Shown here piece by piece: positions 44,699 through 51,443 of a stretch of DNA of 64,000 nucleotides (position 1 is the stretch's first letter; the number at the start of each line of letters is the position of its first letter). This stretch comes from Streptosporangium sandarakinum (GTDB taxonomy: Bacteria; Actinomycetota; Actinomycetes; Streptosporangiales; Streptosporangiaceae), in the NCBI RefSeq assembly GCF_013409935.1, contig NZ_JACCCO010000001.1:2418001-2482000 (forward strand), read 5' to 3'. Below the pieces are notes generated by a model, which saw nothing but the letters and a program-made list of their open reading frames with translations, was not told the origin of the DNA and ran no database searches. Both the position numbers and the translations under genes were made by a program.

Positions 44699-46615
44699 AT
44701 GACCGATTCCGGGAACGCCCACGACCCGGCGAGCACCCCCACCGGCTCGTCGTCTCCCTTCACCTCCGGGACCGGCCCGTCGTCCCCCCTCGCGTCCGGC
44801 GGGCGGGGGCCGCTCCGGCGCGGTGACGAAGGCCGCATGCTCACCGGCGTCTGCGCCGGTCTCGGCCGTCACACCGGTGTCGACCCGCTGCTGTTCCGCC
44901 TCGGCTTCGCCATGCTGGTCCTCGGCTCCGGCATCGGCATCATGCTGTACGTGGCGGCGTTCCTGCTGATGCGGGAGCCGGACGGCGGCCCGGGATACAT
45001 GGAGCAGTGGACCCGGCGTTCCTTCGACGGCGAGACCGTGCTGGCGCTGCTGGCCGGGGTGTTCACCCTGGGTCTGATCGTGAACGTGTCCTCCGGCGGC
45101 ATCGGAACCGGCACGGTCGTGGTCGGCACGCTCTTCGCCATCGCCCTGATGGCCGCGCACTCGCGCGGGGTCGATCTGCTGGCCACGCTGCGGTCCCTGC
45201 CGGAGCGGCTGCGCGGCAGCCGAGTCCCCGACGGGTCCGGCACGCCGTACGGCGGCCCCCACGGGGGTTTCCGGGACGAGCACCGCGAGCCGCACGCCGG
45301 CCCGTACGGCGGGTCCCTCGCGGGGACGGCCGTCTTCGACCCGGCCCGGCCGGCCGCCTTCGCGGAGGGACCGCACGCCGCGCCGCCGGAACCGGCCGCG
45401 CCGGTCCGGCCGGCCGGACCCGCCGGGAGCCGCCCTGCGGCGGCGCCCGGCCCGTCCGGGGTCACCGAGCGCCGCCCGGCGCCCGAGGGCATGCCCGCCG
45501 GGCCCGAAGCCGCGCCCGGAGCCGCCCCCGCCGGGTCGCCGGCCGGAGCCTCCCCCGCGGAGCCGCAGACCGAGGTGTTCCCCGGGGTCGGCCCGGTCCC
45601 GGGATCGGAGCCGGAGCCTCAGACCGCGGTGTTCCCCGAGGTCGGCCCGGTTCCGGAGCCGGAGCCGGCGGCCGCGGCATCAGTCGGGTCGCCGCCCGGT
45701 GAGGACGATCGGCCCGCCGGGCCGTCGCCCACCGGCTCTCACGCGGGACCGTTCGCCTCCTCCGCCTCTCCGGCGGGGCCGTTCACCCCCTCCTACGACT
45801 CCTCCGGCGAGCCGTTCTCCCCCTACGGGCCCTACCGGCCGCTGGACCCCGGCAGGCGGCAGCCGTACGACCGCCCCTACGACCGCCCCTACGGCGGCCC
45901 TCCCGGCGGTTACGACGACCCCTACGACCTCGCCCTGCTCGGCGGGCCGGTCGAGACGTCCGTCCGGCATGAGCGGCGTGAGCGGCCCGAGCGGCCCCGG
46001 TCGTTCGTGGCGGGCGTCACCCTGATCCTCGCGTTGATCGTCGGCGGGATCACCCTGGCGGCCCAATCCGCCTCCGATGCGGCCGGCATGACGGTCGCCG
46101 GCGGCGCGGTGCTGGTCGTCATCGGCGGCGGCCTCCTCGTCGCCGCGTGGTTCGGCCGTGGCGCGGCCCTCGTCGCGGCGGGCACGCTCATCTCGATCGC
46201 CGTGCTGACGGCGTCGCTGCTGTCCGGGATGCCGGGGCGCTTCGGCACCTACGACTGGGCGCCGGCCACGATGTCGGAGATCACCGGGAAGGGCGGCGGG
46301 GACTACGCGATCGGCGTCGGCGACGGCACCGTGGATCTGAGCGCGCTGCAGCTCCCGGCGGGCTCGCGCACGCTCGTGGAGGCGTCGGTGGCGATAGGCG
46401 AGATGCTGGTGATCGTGCCGCCGACGGCGCGGGTCGAGGTCGAGGGAACCGCCAAACTGGGCGACGTGAAGATCGATCAGATGGTCCAGGGCGGCACCGG
46501 CGTCCGGCACGTCAGGGTGCTGAAGCCGGAGGCGCCGCCGAAGGGCGCCCCGGCGACCATCGTCCTGCGGATCAGCGCGGGCATCGGAGACGTGGAGGTA
46601 CGACGTGCGGCCTGA
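44699..46615 (+). CDS. PspC-LiaF-like envelope stress membrane protein
   Basis: The 638-residue protein has a PspC domain (about 38-95: LRRGDEGRMLTGVCAGLGRHTGVDPLLFRLGFAML in pieces: RMLTGVCAGLGRHTGVD, LGFAMLVLGSGIGIML), more helices to about 160, a very long Pro/Gly/Ala/Glu-rich linker (about 170-420, with Tyr/Asp repeats such as YDRPYDRPYGGP), further helices (about 435-515) and a C-terminal LiaF-like beta-helix domain (about 540-638: LPAGSRTLVEASVAIGEMLVIVPP, VEGTAKLGDVKI). LiaF proteins restrain a cognate kinase until the envelope is stressed. Its divergent position beside a PspC kinase and LuxR-type regulator supports that role. AGGTGA precedes ATG 44699. Confidence 0.82.
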   Translation: MTDSGNAHDPASTPTGSSSPFTSGTGPSSPLASGGRGPLRRGDEGRMLTGVCAGLGRHTGVDPLLFRLGFAMLVLGSGIGIMLYVAAFLLMREPDGGPGYMEQWTRRSFDGETVLALLAGVFTLGLIVNVSSGGIGTGTVVVGTLFAIALMAAHSRGVDLLATLRSLPERLRGSRVPDGSGTPYGGPHGGFRDEHREPHAGPYGGSLAGTAVFDPARPAAFAEGPHAAPPEPAAPVRPAGPAGSRPAAAPGPSGVTERRPAPEGMPAGPEAAPGAAPAGSPAGASPAEPQTEVFPGVGPVPGSEPEPQTAVFPEVGPVPEPEPAAAASVGSPPGEDDRPAGPSPTGSHAGPFASSASPAGPFTPSYDSSGEPFSPYGPYRPLDPGRRQPYDRPYDRPYGGPPGGYDDPYDLALLGGPVETSVRHERRERPERPRSFVAGVTLILALIVGGITLAAQSASDAAGMTVAGGAVLVVIGGGLLVAAWFGRGAALVAAGTLISIAVLTASLLSGMPGRFGTYDWAPATMSEITGKGGGDYAIGVGDGTVDLSALQLPAGSRTLVEASVAIGEMLVIVPPTARVEVEGTAKLGDVKIDQMVQGGTGVRHVRVLKPEAPPKGAPATIVLRISAGIGDVEVRRAA

Positions 46616-46811
46616 GATGGAGCGGCCCCGCCGGCGGCGGGCGCACCGCACGGACTGGATGGCCCTGCTCAGCGGAATGATCTTCATCGCGGCCGGGGTC
46701 GTCCTCATCGACCGGCCGTCGGTCGAGCCATTGATCATGCTCCCGGCCGTCCTGGCGGGCCTGGGCCTCGCGGGGCTGGTCGCCATCCTCGCCCGGCTGA
46801 TCCGCCGCTGA
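46605..46811 (+). CDS. Small two-helix membrane protein
   Basis: The 68-residue product overlaps the end of the PspC-LiaF gene by 11 bases (GTG 46605; an ATG at 46617 is the alternative). After a basic head (RPRRRRAHR) it has two helices: WMALLSGMIFIAAGVVLI and LIMLPAVLAGLGLAGLVAILARLI. It is probably co-translated with and functionally linked to the PspC-LiaF protein. I know no family name. Confidence 0.65.
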   Translation: MRPEMERPRRRRAHRTDWMALLSGMIFIAAGVVLIDRPSVEPLIMLPAVLAGLGLAGLVAILARLIRR

Positions 46812-46844
46812 CCGGCCCCGGCGGCCCGGCGGCCCGGCGAACCG

Positions 46845-46874
46845 GCGAACCGCGGTTCGCGCCTTGCGGTTCGC
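46845..46874 (+). terminator. Hairpin after the PspC-LiaF operon
   Basis: GCGAACCGC (46845-46853) pairs perfectly with GCGGTTCGC (46866-46874), and a 14-base perfect palindrome (46846-46859) lies within it. It is about 35 bases past the small membrane gene. Confidence 0.5.
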
Positions 46875-46943
46875 GGCCGGGACCGGCGGCCCGGCGGTCA
46901 CCGTCTCACGGTTGCGAGTGCCGTCACGCGTTAGAGTTGGAGG

Positions 46944-47609
46944 ATGCCGATTCTGGAGTTCGTCAGCACGGTCCGCGCGACGCGGGCCGGGCTGACGGAC
47001 ACGCTCTCCGACGTCGCGGGCACGACCGCATGGTGCCGCGAGCACGCCGCGGAGCTGGACCTCCCCGCCGGGTTCACCGCCTCCGAGGAGGTGCGCCGCG
47101 AGCTGGTCGAGCTGCGGCAGGCCGTACGGGCCCTGTTCGCCAGGGCCGTCGCCCCCGGCCCGGCGAGCAGGGCGGACGCCGGACGACTGCCGGGGTTCGC
47201 CGAGTCCCTCGACCTGGTCAACGCCACCGCGCTGGCCGTCCCGACCGCTCCCCGGCTGGAGTGGCCCACCGGACCGGACCCCTCGGTCCCGCCGGATTCG
47301 CCGGGCTCATCGGCTCCTCCGGTCCCGCCGGAGTCGTCGGCCCCGTCGGACCTTTCATCCTCTTCGGCACCATCGGCCCGGAACGTCCCGGCCGTGGCGG
47401 CGGGCGACTCCGCCCGAGCCCGCGCCGCGCTCGCGTCCGCGGCGATCGCGTTCCTGGCCGGCCCTCGTCGCGAGCTGCTCCGCGCCTGCCCGGCCCCCCG
47501 ATGCGTGCTCTATTTCGTCAGGGAGCACGCCCGCCAGGAGTGGTGCTCCGTGGCCTGCGGCAACCGGGCCCGCGCCGCCCGCCACTACCGCCAGCACCGG
47601 GACGACTGA
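46944..47609 (+). CDS. CGNR zinc-finger (ABATE-domain) protein
   Basis: The 221-residue protein has an ABATE-type N-terminal domain (about 1-105; MPILEFVSTVRATRAGLTDTL, RRELVELRQAVRALFARAV) and a C-terminal CGNR zinc finger (about 175-215): RACPAPRCVLYFV, then EWCSVACGNRARAARHYRQH. The four cysteines and the CGNR signature are intact. Such proteins are thought to be stress-related transcription regulators. Between the domains is a Pro/Ser-rich spacer (about 112-150) not usual for the family. GGAGG directly abuts the ATG, and TAGAGT ends 6 bases upstream, so a leaderless start is possible. Confidence 0.85.
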   Translation: MPILEFVSTVRATRAGLTDTLSDVAGTTAWCREHAAELDLPAGFTASEEVRRELVELRQAVRALFARAVAPGPASRADAGRLPGFAESLDLVNATALAVPTAPRLEWPTGPDPSVPPDSPGSSAPPVPPESSAPSDLSSSSAPSARNVPAVAAGDSARARAALASAAIAFLAGPRRELLRACPAPRCVLYFVREHARQEWCSVACGNRARAARHYRQHRDD

Positions 47610-47700
47610 CCCGCGGTCCCGCCGTGGGCACGGCACGGCCCGCTCGTCCTCGCCTCCGGATCCCACCCCCCGGATCCCACCCTCCGGCGGACACGCGTCC

Positions 47701-47734
47701 GCCCGGGTGCGGCGGTCCCCCGCCGCACCCGGGC
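47701..47734. terminator. Strong bidirectional terminator
   Basis: A perfect 15-bp stem (47701-47715 with 47720-47734; core CCCGGGTGCGGCGG) and four-base loop lie between the convergent CGNR and membrane protein genes. Confidence 0.8.
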
Positions 47735-47750
47735 CGTCCGGCCGCCGCCG

Positions 47751-48446
47751 TCAGCGGGCCGCGCCCACGGCCGCCGTCCCGGTCGCCACCTCGGTCGCCG
47801 TCCCGCTCGCCGTCCTGGCCGGAGCCGTCGCGCGGCCGTCGGCCCGCCACAGGTCGTACGCCAGCCAGAGACCGCCCGCGGCGAGCAGCGCGCCGTGCGC
47901 GATCCGGACCGCCGGGGAACCGTAGAACTGCGGGATGAACAGGGCGAACCCCACCGCCAGCGGGAGACCGCTCCACCGCCGGAGAGCACCGGAGCGCCGG
48001 ATCTCCACCGCGGCCATGACGACGCCCACGGCGAGCAGCACGAGCCCGGCGGCGAACACGGTGACCGCCGCGGGCGCGAAGCGGAACTGGTCGACGAGCT
48101 CGATCAGGGTGACGTCCCGGTCCCGTACGGCCCGCGCCCCGATCACCTGCAGGCCGAACGTCTCGGCGCCGTAGTAGGGCAGCGTGAGGCCCGCGCCGAG
48201 CCATGCCACGACCGCCGCGGGCAGGAGGCGGCGCCCGCCGAGCACGAGGTACAGGCCGAGGATTCCCAGCGAGACGAGGACGAACCCGATCGATGCGGCC
48301 AGGTGAGCGGCCGCCCAGGAGGGGGAGGCCATCGCCGCGGCGCCCTCCAGGGTGGTCTCGTCGGCGTAGGGCCGGGCGGCCTGGTAGAGCAGGAAGAGGA
48401 CGCCGCCTGCGGCGAAGGCCGAGGCGGTGAGCCGGGCACGGTTCAT
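47751..48446 (-). CDS. Six-helix integral membrane protein
   Basis: The 231-residue protein has about six predicted helices (ASAFAAGGVLFLLYQAAR, HLAASIGFVLVSLGILGLYLVLGG, AAVVAWLGAGLTLPYYGAETFGLQVIG, VTVFAAGLVLLAVGVVMAAV and two more), and a Thr/Ala-rich tail. The layout is DUF4386-like but I do not claim the family. AGGAG lies seven bases before the ATG. Its upstream region holds two GAGAGC-type palindromes (48490-48504 and 48525-48537), which look like TetR-type operators, so it is probably an inducible gene whose repressor is encoded elsewhere. Confidence 0.7.
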   Translation of the reverse strand: MNRARLTASAFAAGGVLFLLYQAARPYADETTLEGAAAMASPSWAAAHLAASIGFVLVSLGILGLYLVLGGRRLLPAAVVAWLGAGLTLPYYGAETFGLQVIGARAVRDRDVTLIELVDQFRFAPAAVTVFAAGLVLLAVGVVMAAVEIRRSGALRRWSGLPLAVGFALFIPQFYGSPAVRIAHGALLAAGGLWLAYDLWRADGRATAPARTASGTATEVATGTAAVGAAR

Positions 48447-48489
48447 GGGGGGCTCCTGAGGCCGAATAGGCGGAACGGCGCTTATTTAC

Positions 48490-48537
48490 GAGAGCGATGC
48501 TCTCACTATGGAGCGACAGACTCAAGAGCAGCGCTCT
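48490..48537. promoter_or_regulatory. Twin TetR-type palindromic operators
   Basis: GAGAGC-GAT-GCTCTC (48490-48504) and AGAGC-AGC-GCTCT (48525-48537) share the half-site AGAGC and a 3-base centre. They lie 44 and 79 bases upstream of the membrane protein start at 48446. No regulator gene adjoins. Confidence 0.6.
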
Positions 48538-48723
48538 CTTTTATGACCACTGGTTCCCCGCCTCTCTCCGGAAGCGTCGTGGACAGAAAGCCCGCCCCCC
48601 GGTCCACCAGGCGAAATGACTTCACCTTCCGGCGGACGAACACCTCTTCCCGGCGACCATGTGACCCATATCACTAATTTCTAACGCCTTAATGAAGATA
48701 TAAGCGTTATATTTTCCTTCGAC

Positions 48724-48747
48724 TTCTAACGGAAGAATCCGTTAGAA
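48724..48747. promoter_or_regulatory. Perfect inverted repeat upstream of the VOC operon
   Basis: TTCTAACGGA (48724-48733) and TCCGTTAGAA (48738-48747) are perfect arms around four bases, 18 bases before the VOC gene. A related pair, TAACGC (48682-48687) and GCGTTA (48704-48709), lies upstream. Likely operator(s) controlling the operon. Confidence 0.6.
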
Positions 48748-48765
48748 CGATGAGAGAGGGCATCC

Positions 48766-49209
48766 ATGAGCTTCCAGACCGGCCACATCGGCCTCAACGT
48801 CTCCGACCTCGACCGGTCGAGGGACTTCTACGTGAAGATCTTCGGCTTCGAGATCGTCAGCGAGTCCGGCCGGGAGGACCGCCGCTTCGCCCTCCTCGGC
48901 CTCGACGGCGCGCTCGTGCTGACCCTCTGGCAGCAGAGCGAGGGCCGCTTCGCCACCGGTCTGCCCGGCCTGCACCACCTGTCCTTCCAGGTGCCGGACA
49001 TCGAGGCCGTACGGCGGGCCGAGAGCGTGGTCCGGGAGCTCGGCGCCACGCTCCACCACGACGGTGTGGTGCCGCACGGCGAGGGCGCCTCCTCCGGGGG
49101 GATCTTCTTCGAGGACCCGGACGGCATCCGGCTGGAGATCTTCGCGCCCGACGGGGCCGGTGACCGCCCCGCCCCGACCACCGGCGCCCCGACCTGCGGA
49201 TTCTTCTGA
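48766..49209 (+). CDS. VOC-family (glyoxalase/dioxygenase-like) protein
   Basis: The 147-residue protein has the paired beta-alpha-beta-beta-beta modules of the vicinal-oxygen-chelate superfamily: HIGLNVSDLDRSRDFYVKIFGFEIV with the first metal histidine, GLHHLSFQVPDIEAV with the second, and IFFEDPDGIRLEIFAPDG with the glutamate ligand. A single-domain protein like this may be a lyase, isomerase, dioxygenase or resistance protein. It heads an operon with a PNPOx-like protein, a ferredoxin and an NTF2-like protein. A purine-rich GAGAGAGGG stands 6 bases before the ATG. Confidence 0.88.
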   Translation: MSFQTGHIGLNVSDLDRSRDFYVKIFGFEIVSESGREDRRFALLGLDGALVLTLWQQSEGRFATGLPGLHHLSFQVPDIEAVRRAESVVRELGATLHHDGVVPHGEGASSGGIFFEDPDGIRLEIFAPDGAGDRPAPTTGAPTCGFF

Positions 49210-49252
49210 GAAGACGGGGAGACTTCTGCTGGGACGACCGGAGAGAACGGGC

Positions 49253-50206
49253 ATGAGAACAGCGCTGAGACACCCGGGGGAGCTGGCGGTGCGGCGGCGG
49301 GCCGGGGTCGACGCCGACGACTGGGGGTCGGCCGGGACCCGGCCGGAGATACCGCCGGTGGCGGCCGGCTTCCTCGCCGCGCAGCGGATGCTGCTCATCG
49401 GGGCGACCGGCCGGGACGGGCGGCCGTGGGCGACCCTGCTGACCGGCCCGGCGGGGTTCGCCCGGGCCGTGGACGACCGGACCGTCGTGATCGACGCCGT
49501 CCCGGGCGGGCACGACCCGCTGGCCGGCCTGGCGGAGGGCGAGATCGGGATGCTCGCCGTCGAGCCGCACACCCGGCGGCGGATGCGGGTCAACGGCACG
49601 GTGCGCCGGGACGGCGGGCGGCTGACGATCCGTACCGAGCAGACCTACGCCAACTGTCCCAAGTACATCCAGTCGCGGGCCGTCACCGGTGAGGTCGCCG
49701 GGCCTTCCGCGGGGGCTTCGGTGACCGGCGCTCTCACCGCCGGTCACCGGGCGTGGATCGAGGCCGCCGACACGTTCTTCGTCGCCACCCGGGCCACCGG
49801 GTTCGGCGCCGACCTGTCGCACCGGGGCGGCGCCTCCGGGTTCGTCCGGGTGACCGGCGAGCGGCGGCTGGTCTGGCCCGACTACGCGGGCAACGCGATG
49901 TTCATGACGCTCGGCAACCTGGAGCTGGACGACGCCTGCGGCCTGCTCTTCCTCGACTGGGAGGGCGGCGACGCGCTGCACCTGACCGGGCGGGCGCGCG
50001 TGGAGTGGGACCCGGGCGACGTGCCGGGCGCGCAGCGGCTGGTCGCGTTCGACGTCGAACGGGCCGTGCACGTGCGCGGGGCGAGCCCGCTGCGCTGGAC
50101 GTTCGAGAGGCACTCCCGCTTCAACCCGCCGGTCCGCCCCGCACCCGGGACGGACCCGGCGGGCCCCGGAGAGGCGGAGCCGGAAGAGAGAGGGGACATC
50201 CGATGA
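49253..50206 (+). CDS. Pyridoxamine 5'-phosphate oxidase family flavoprotein
   Basis: The 317-residue product contains two split-barrel segments typical of FMN- or F420-binding PNPOx-like proteins: [24 protein letters not shown] (about 42-66) and [31 protein letters not shown] (in pieces, about 195-225), with [12 protein letters not shown] between. The usual family member is an electron-transfer or reductase protein, often linked to ferredoxin. GGAGAG lies seven bases before ATG 49253. Its stop overlaps the ferredoxin start (ATGA), so the two are translationally coupled and probably act together. Confidence 0.82.
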   Translation: MRTALRHPGELAVRRRAGVDADDWGSAGTRPEIPPVAAGFLAAQRMLLIGATGRDGRPWATLLTGPAGFARAVDDRTVVIDAVPGGHDPLAGLAEGEIGMLAVEPHTRRRMRVNGTVRRDGGRLTIRTEQTYANCPKYIQSRAVTGEVAGPSAGASVTGALTAGHRAWIEAADTFFVATRATGFGADLSHRGGASGFVRVTGERRLVWPDYAGNAMFMTLGNLELDDACGLLFLDWEGGDALHLTGRARVEWDPGDVPGAQRLVAFDVERAVHVRGASPLRWTFERHSRFNPPVRPAPGTDPAGPGEAEPEERGDIR

Positions 50207-50394
50207 GGGTCGTGGTGGACCGGGAACTGTGCCAGATACACGCCCAGTGCGTGTTCGCCGCACCGGAGGTCTTCGAGCTGGACGACGACGACCGGCTCAT
50301 TTACGTCACCGAACCGGGCGACGAGCTGATCGGCGCGGTCGAGGAGGCCGCGCGGGCCTGCCCCGTGCAGGCGATATCCCTGGAGGAGACGTGA
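50203..50394 (+). CDS. Short [3Fe-4S]-type ferredoxin
   Basis: The 63-residue protein begins [24 protein letters not shown] and ends in [14 protein letters not shown]. The pattern C-x2-H-x2-C...CP is that of the [3Fe-4S] ferredoxins that feed cytochrome P450s in actinobacteria; one cysteine of the 4Fe motif is replaced by His. No P450 lies next to it. Overlaps on both sides (ATGA upstream, GTGA downstream) make it an integral operon member, so its likely partner is the PNPOx-like protein or the NTF2-like protein. Confidence 0.88.
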   Translation: MRVVVDRELCQIHAQCVFAAPEVFELDDDDRLIYVTEPGDELIGAVEEAARACPVQAISLEET

Positions 50395-50819
50395 ACTTCA
50401 CCGAGGAGACGGCCCGGGCCAAGGTGCGGGCCGCCGAGGACGCCTGGAACACCCGCGACCCCGAGCGGGTCGCGCTCGCCTACACGCCCGACTCCGTCTG
50501 GCGCAACCGCGACGAGTTCCTCACCGGCCGCGTGGAGATCCGGGAGTTCCTGACCCGCAAGTGGGCCAGGGAGCTGGACTACGCGCTGCGCAAGGAGCTG
50601 TGGACGTTCGGCGGGAACCGCATCGCCGTACGGTTCCAGTACGAGTGCCACGACGCCGACGGCCGGTGGTGGCGCAGCTACGGCAACGAGCTGTGGGAGT
50701 TCGCCGACGACGGCCTGATGCGGCGCCGCGAGGCGAGCATCAACGACGTCCCGATCGACGAGGCCGACCGCCGCATCCGCGGCCCGCGCACCGGAGAAGA
50801 TGACCTTCCGCTGGCGTGA
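50391..50819 (+). CDS. NTF2-like protein (DUF1348 type)
   Basis: The 142-residue protein has the cone-shaped NTF2/SnoaL fold: [43 protein letters not shown] (in pieces: [37 protein letters not shown]) and [24 protein letters not shown], a set I associate with DUF1348 (nuclear transport factor 2 family). It may be a small isomerase/hydrolase. The GTG start overlaps the ferredoxin stop, with GGAGGA just upstream. It ends the VOC-led operon. Confidence 0.82.
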   Translation: MNFTEETARAKVRAAEDAWNTRDPERVALAYTPDSVWRNRDEFLTGRVEIREFLTRKWARELDYALRKELWTFGGNRIAVRFQYECHDADGRWWRSYGNELWEFADDGLMRRREASINDVPIDEADRRIRGPRTGEDDLPLA

Positions 50820-50839
50820 ACCCCGGCTTCGCGAAAACC

Positions 50840-50867
50840 TTGACCGGGCAGGACAGGGGCGTACGTT
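50840..50867 (+). promoter_or_regulatory. Promoter for the molybdenum hydroxylase genes
   Basis: TTGACC (50840-50845), 16 bases, TACGTT (50862-50867) form a good sigma-70-type promoter, 55 bases before the ATG at 50922. It would let the hydroxylase genes be expressed apart from the VOC operon. Confidence 0.55.
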
Positions 50868-50921
50868 CACTCATGTCGGCTTCCATCTCTCCCGCCCCGC
50901 CAGGGGCTGCCTGGAGGACGT

Positions 50922-51443
50922 ATGCCCCGGATCACCGTCAGCGTCGACGGAGTCACCTACGAGGAGGAGGTCGAGCCGCGTCTCCTCCTCGTCCACCTGC
51001 TCAGAGACCGCCTCGGCAAGACGGGGACCCCTGTCGGCTGCGACACCGGCAACTGCGGCGCCTGCACGGTGACGCTCGACGGCCGCAGCGCCAAGAGCTG
51101 CTCGGTGCTGGCCGTACAGGCTGACGGGAGTGAGGTCGTCACGGTCGAGGGCCTGGCGCGGGACGGCCGGTGGCACCCCATGCAGGAGGCCTTCCACGCC
51201 GAGCACGCCCTGCAGTGCGGCTACTGCACCCCGGGCATGATCATGGCGGCGATCGACCTGCTCCGCGACGACCCCGACCCCTCCGAGGAGGCCGTCCGCC
51301 GGGGCCTGGAGGGCAACCTGTGCCGGTGCACCGGTTACACCAACATCGTCCGGGCGGTACGGCGCGCCGCGGCGGAGATGTCGCGGGTGCCGCATGAGCG
51401 GGCGCCGGGCGCCGCGGAGGGTCGGGAGGCGGCCGCGTCATGA
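50922..51443 (+). CDS. Molybdenum hydroxylase small (2x[2Fe-2S]) subunit, CoxS type
   Basis: The 173-residue subunit carries two [2Fe-2S] clusters that pass electrons from the molybdenum site to FAD. The plant-type cluster uses [12 protein letters not shown] and a later SCSVL cysteine; the second uses [11 protein letters not shown] and [11 protein letters not shown]. All eight cysteines appear present. The tail after residue 155 is a variable extension. GGAGG precedes the ATG. It overlaps the large-subunit gene by 4 bp (ATGA). Confidence 0.94.
   Translation: MPRITVSVDGVTYEEEVEPRLLLVHLLRDRLGKTGTPVGCDTGNCGACTVTLDGRSAKSCSVLAVQADGSEVVTVEGLARDGRWHPMQEAFHAEHALQCGYCTPGMIMAAIDLLRDDPDPSEEAVRRGLEGNLCRCTGYTNIVRAVRRAAAEMSRVPHERAPGAAEGREAAAS

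Larger units (their letters stand above)
48447..48765. other. Divergent regulatory region with A/T-rich island
   Basis: No gene is supported in these 319 bases. On the left are the two GAGAGC/AGAGC palindromes; from about 48661 to 48750 the sequence turns A/T-rich, in sharp contrast to the rest of the window, and contains several repeats of the element CTAACG/CGTTA, including a perfect 10-bp inverted repeat at 48724-48747. Confidence 0.7.

Noticed and set aside
46926-46943. Promoter and leaderless start for the CGNR gene
   Set aside because: TAGAGT is well placed but there is no acceptable -35, so I mention it only in the gene entry.
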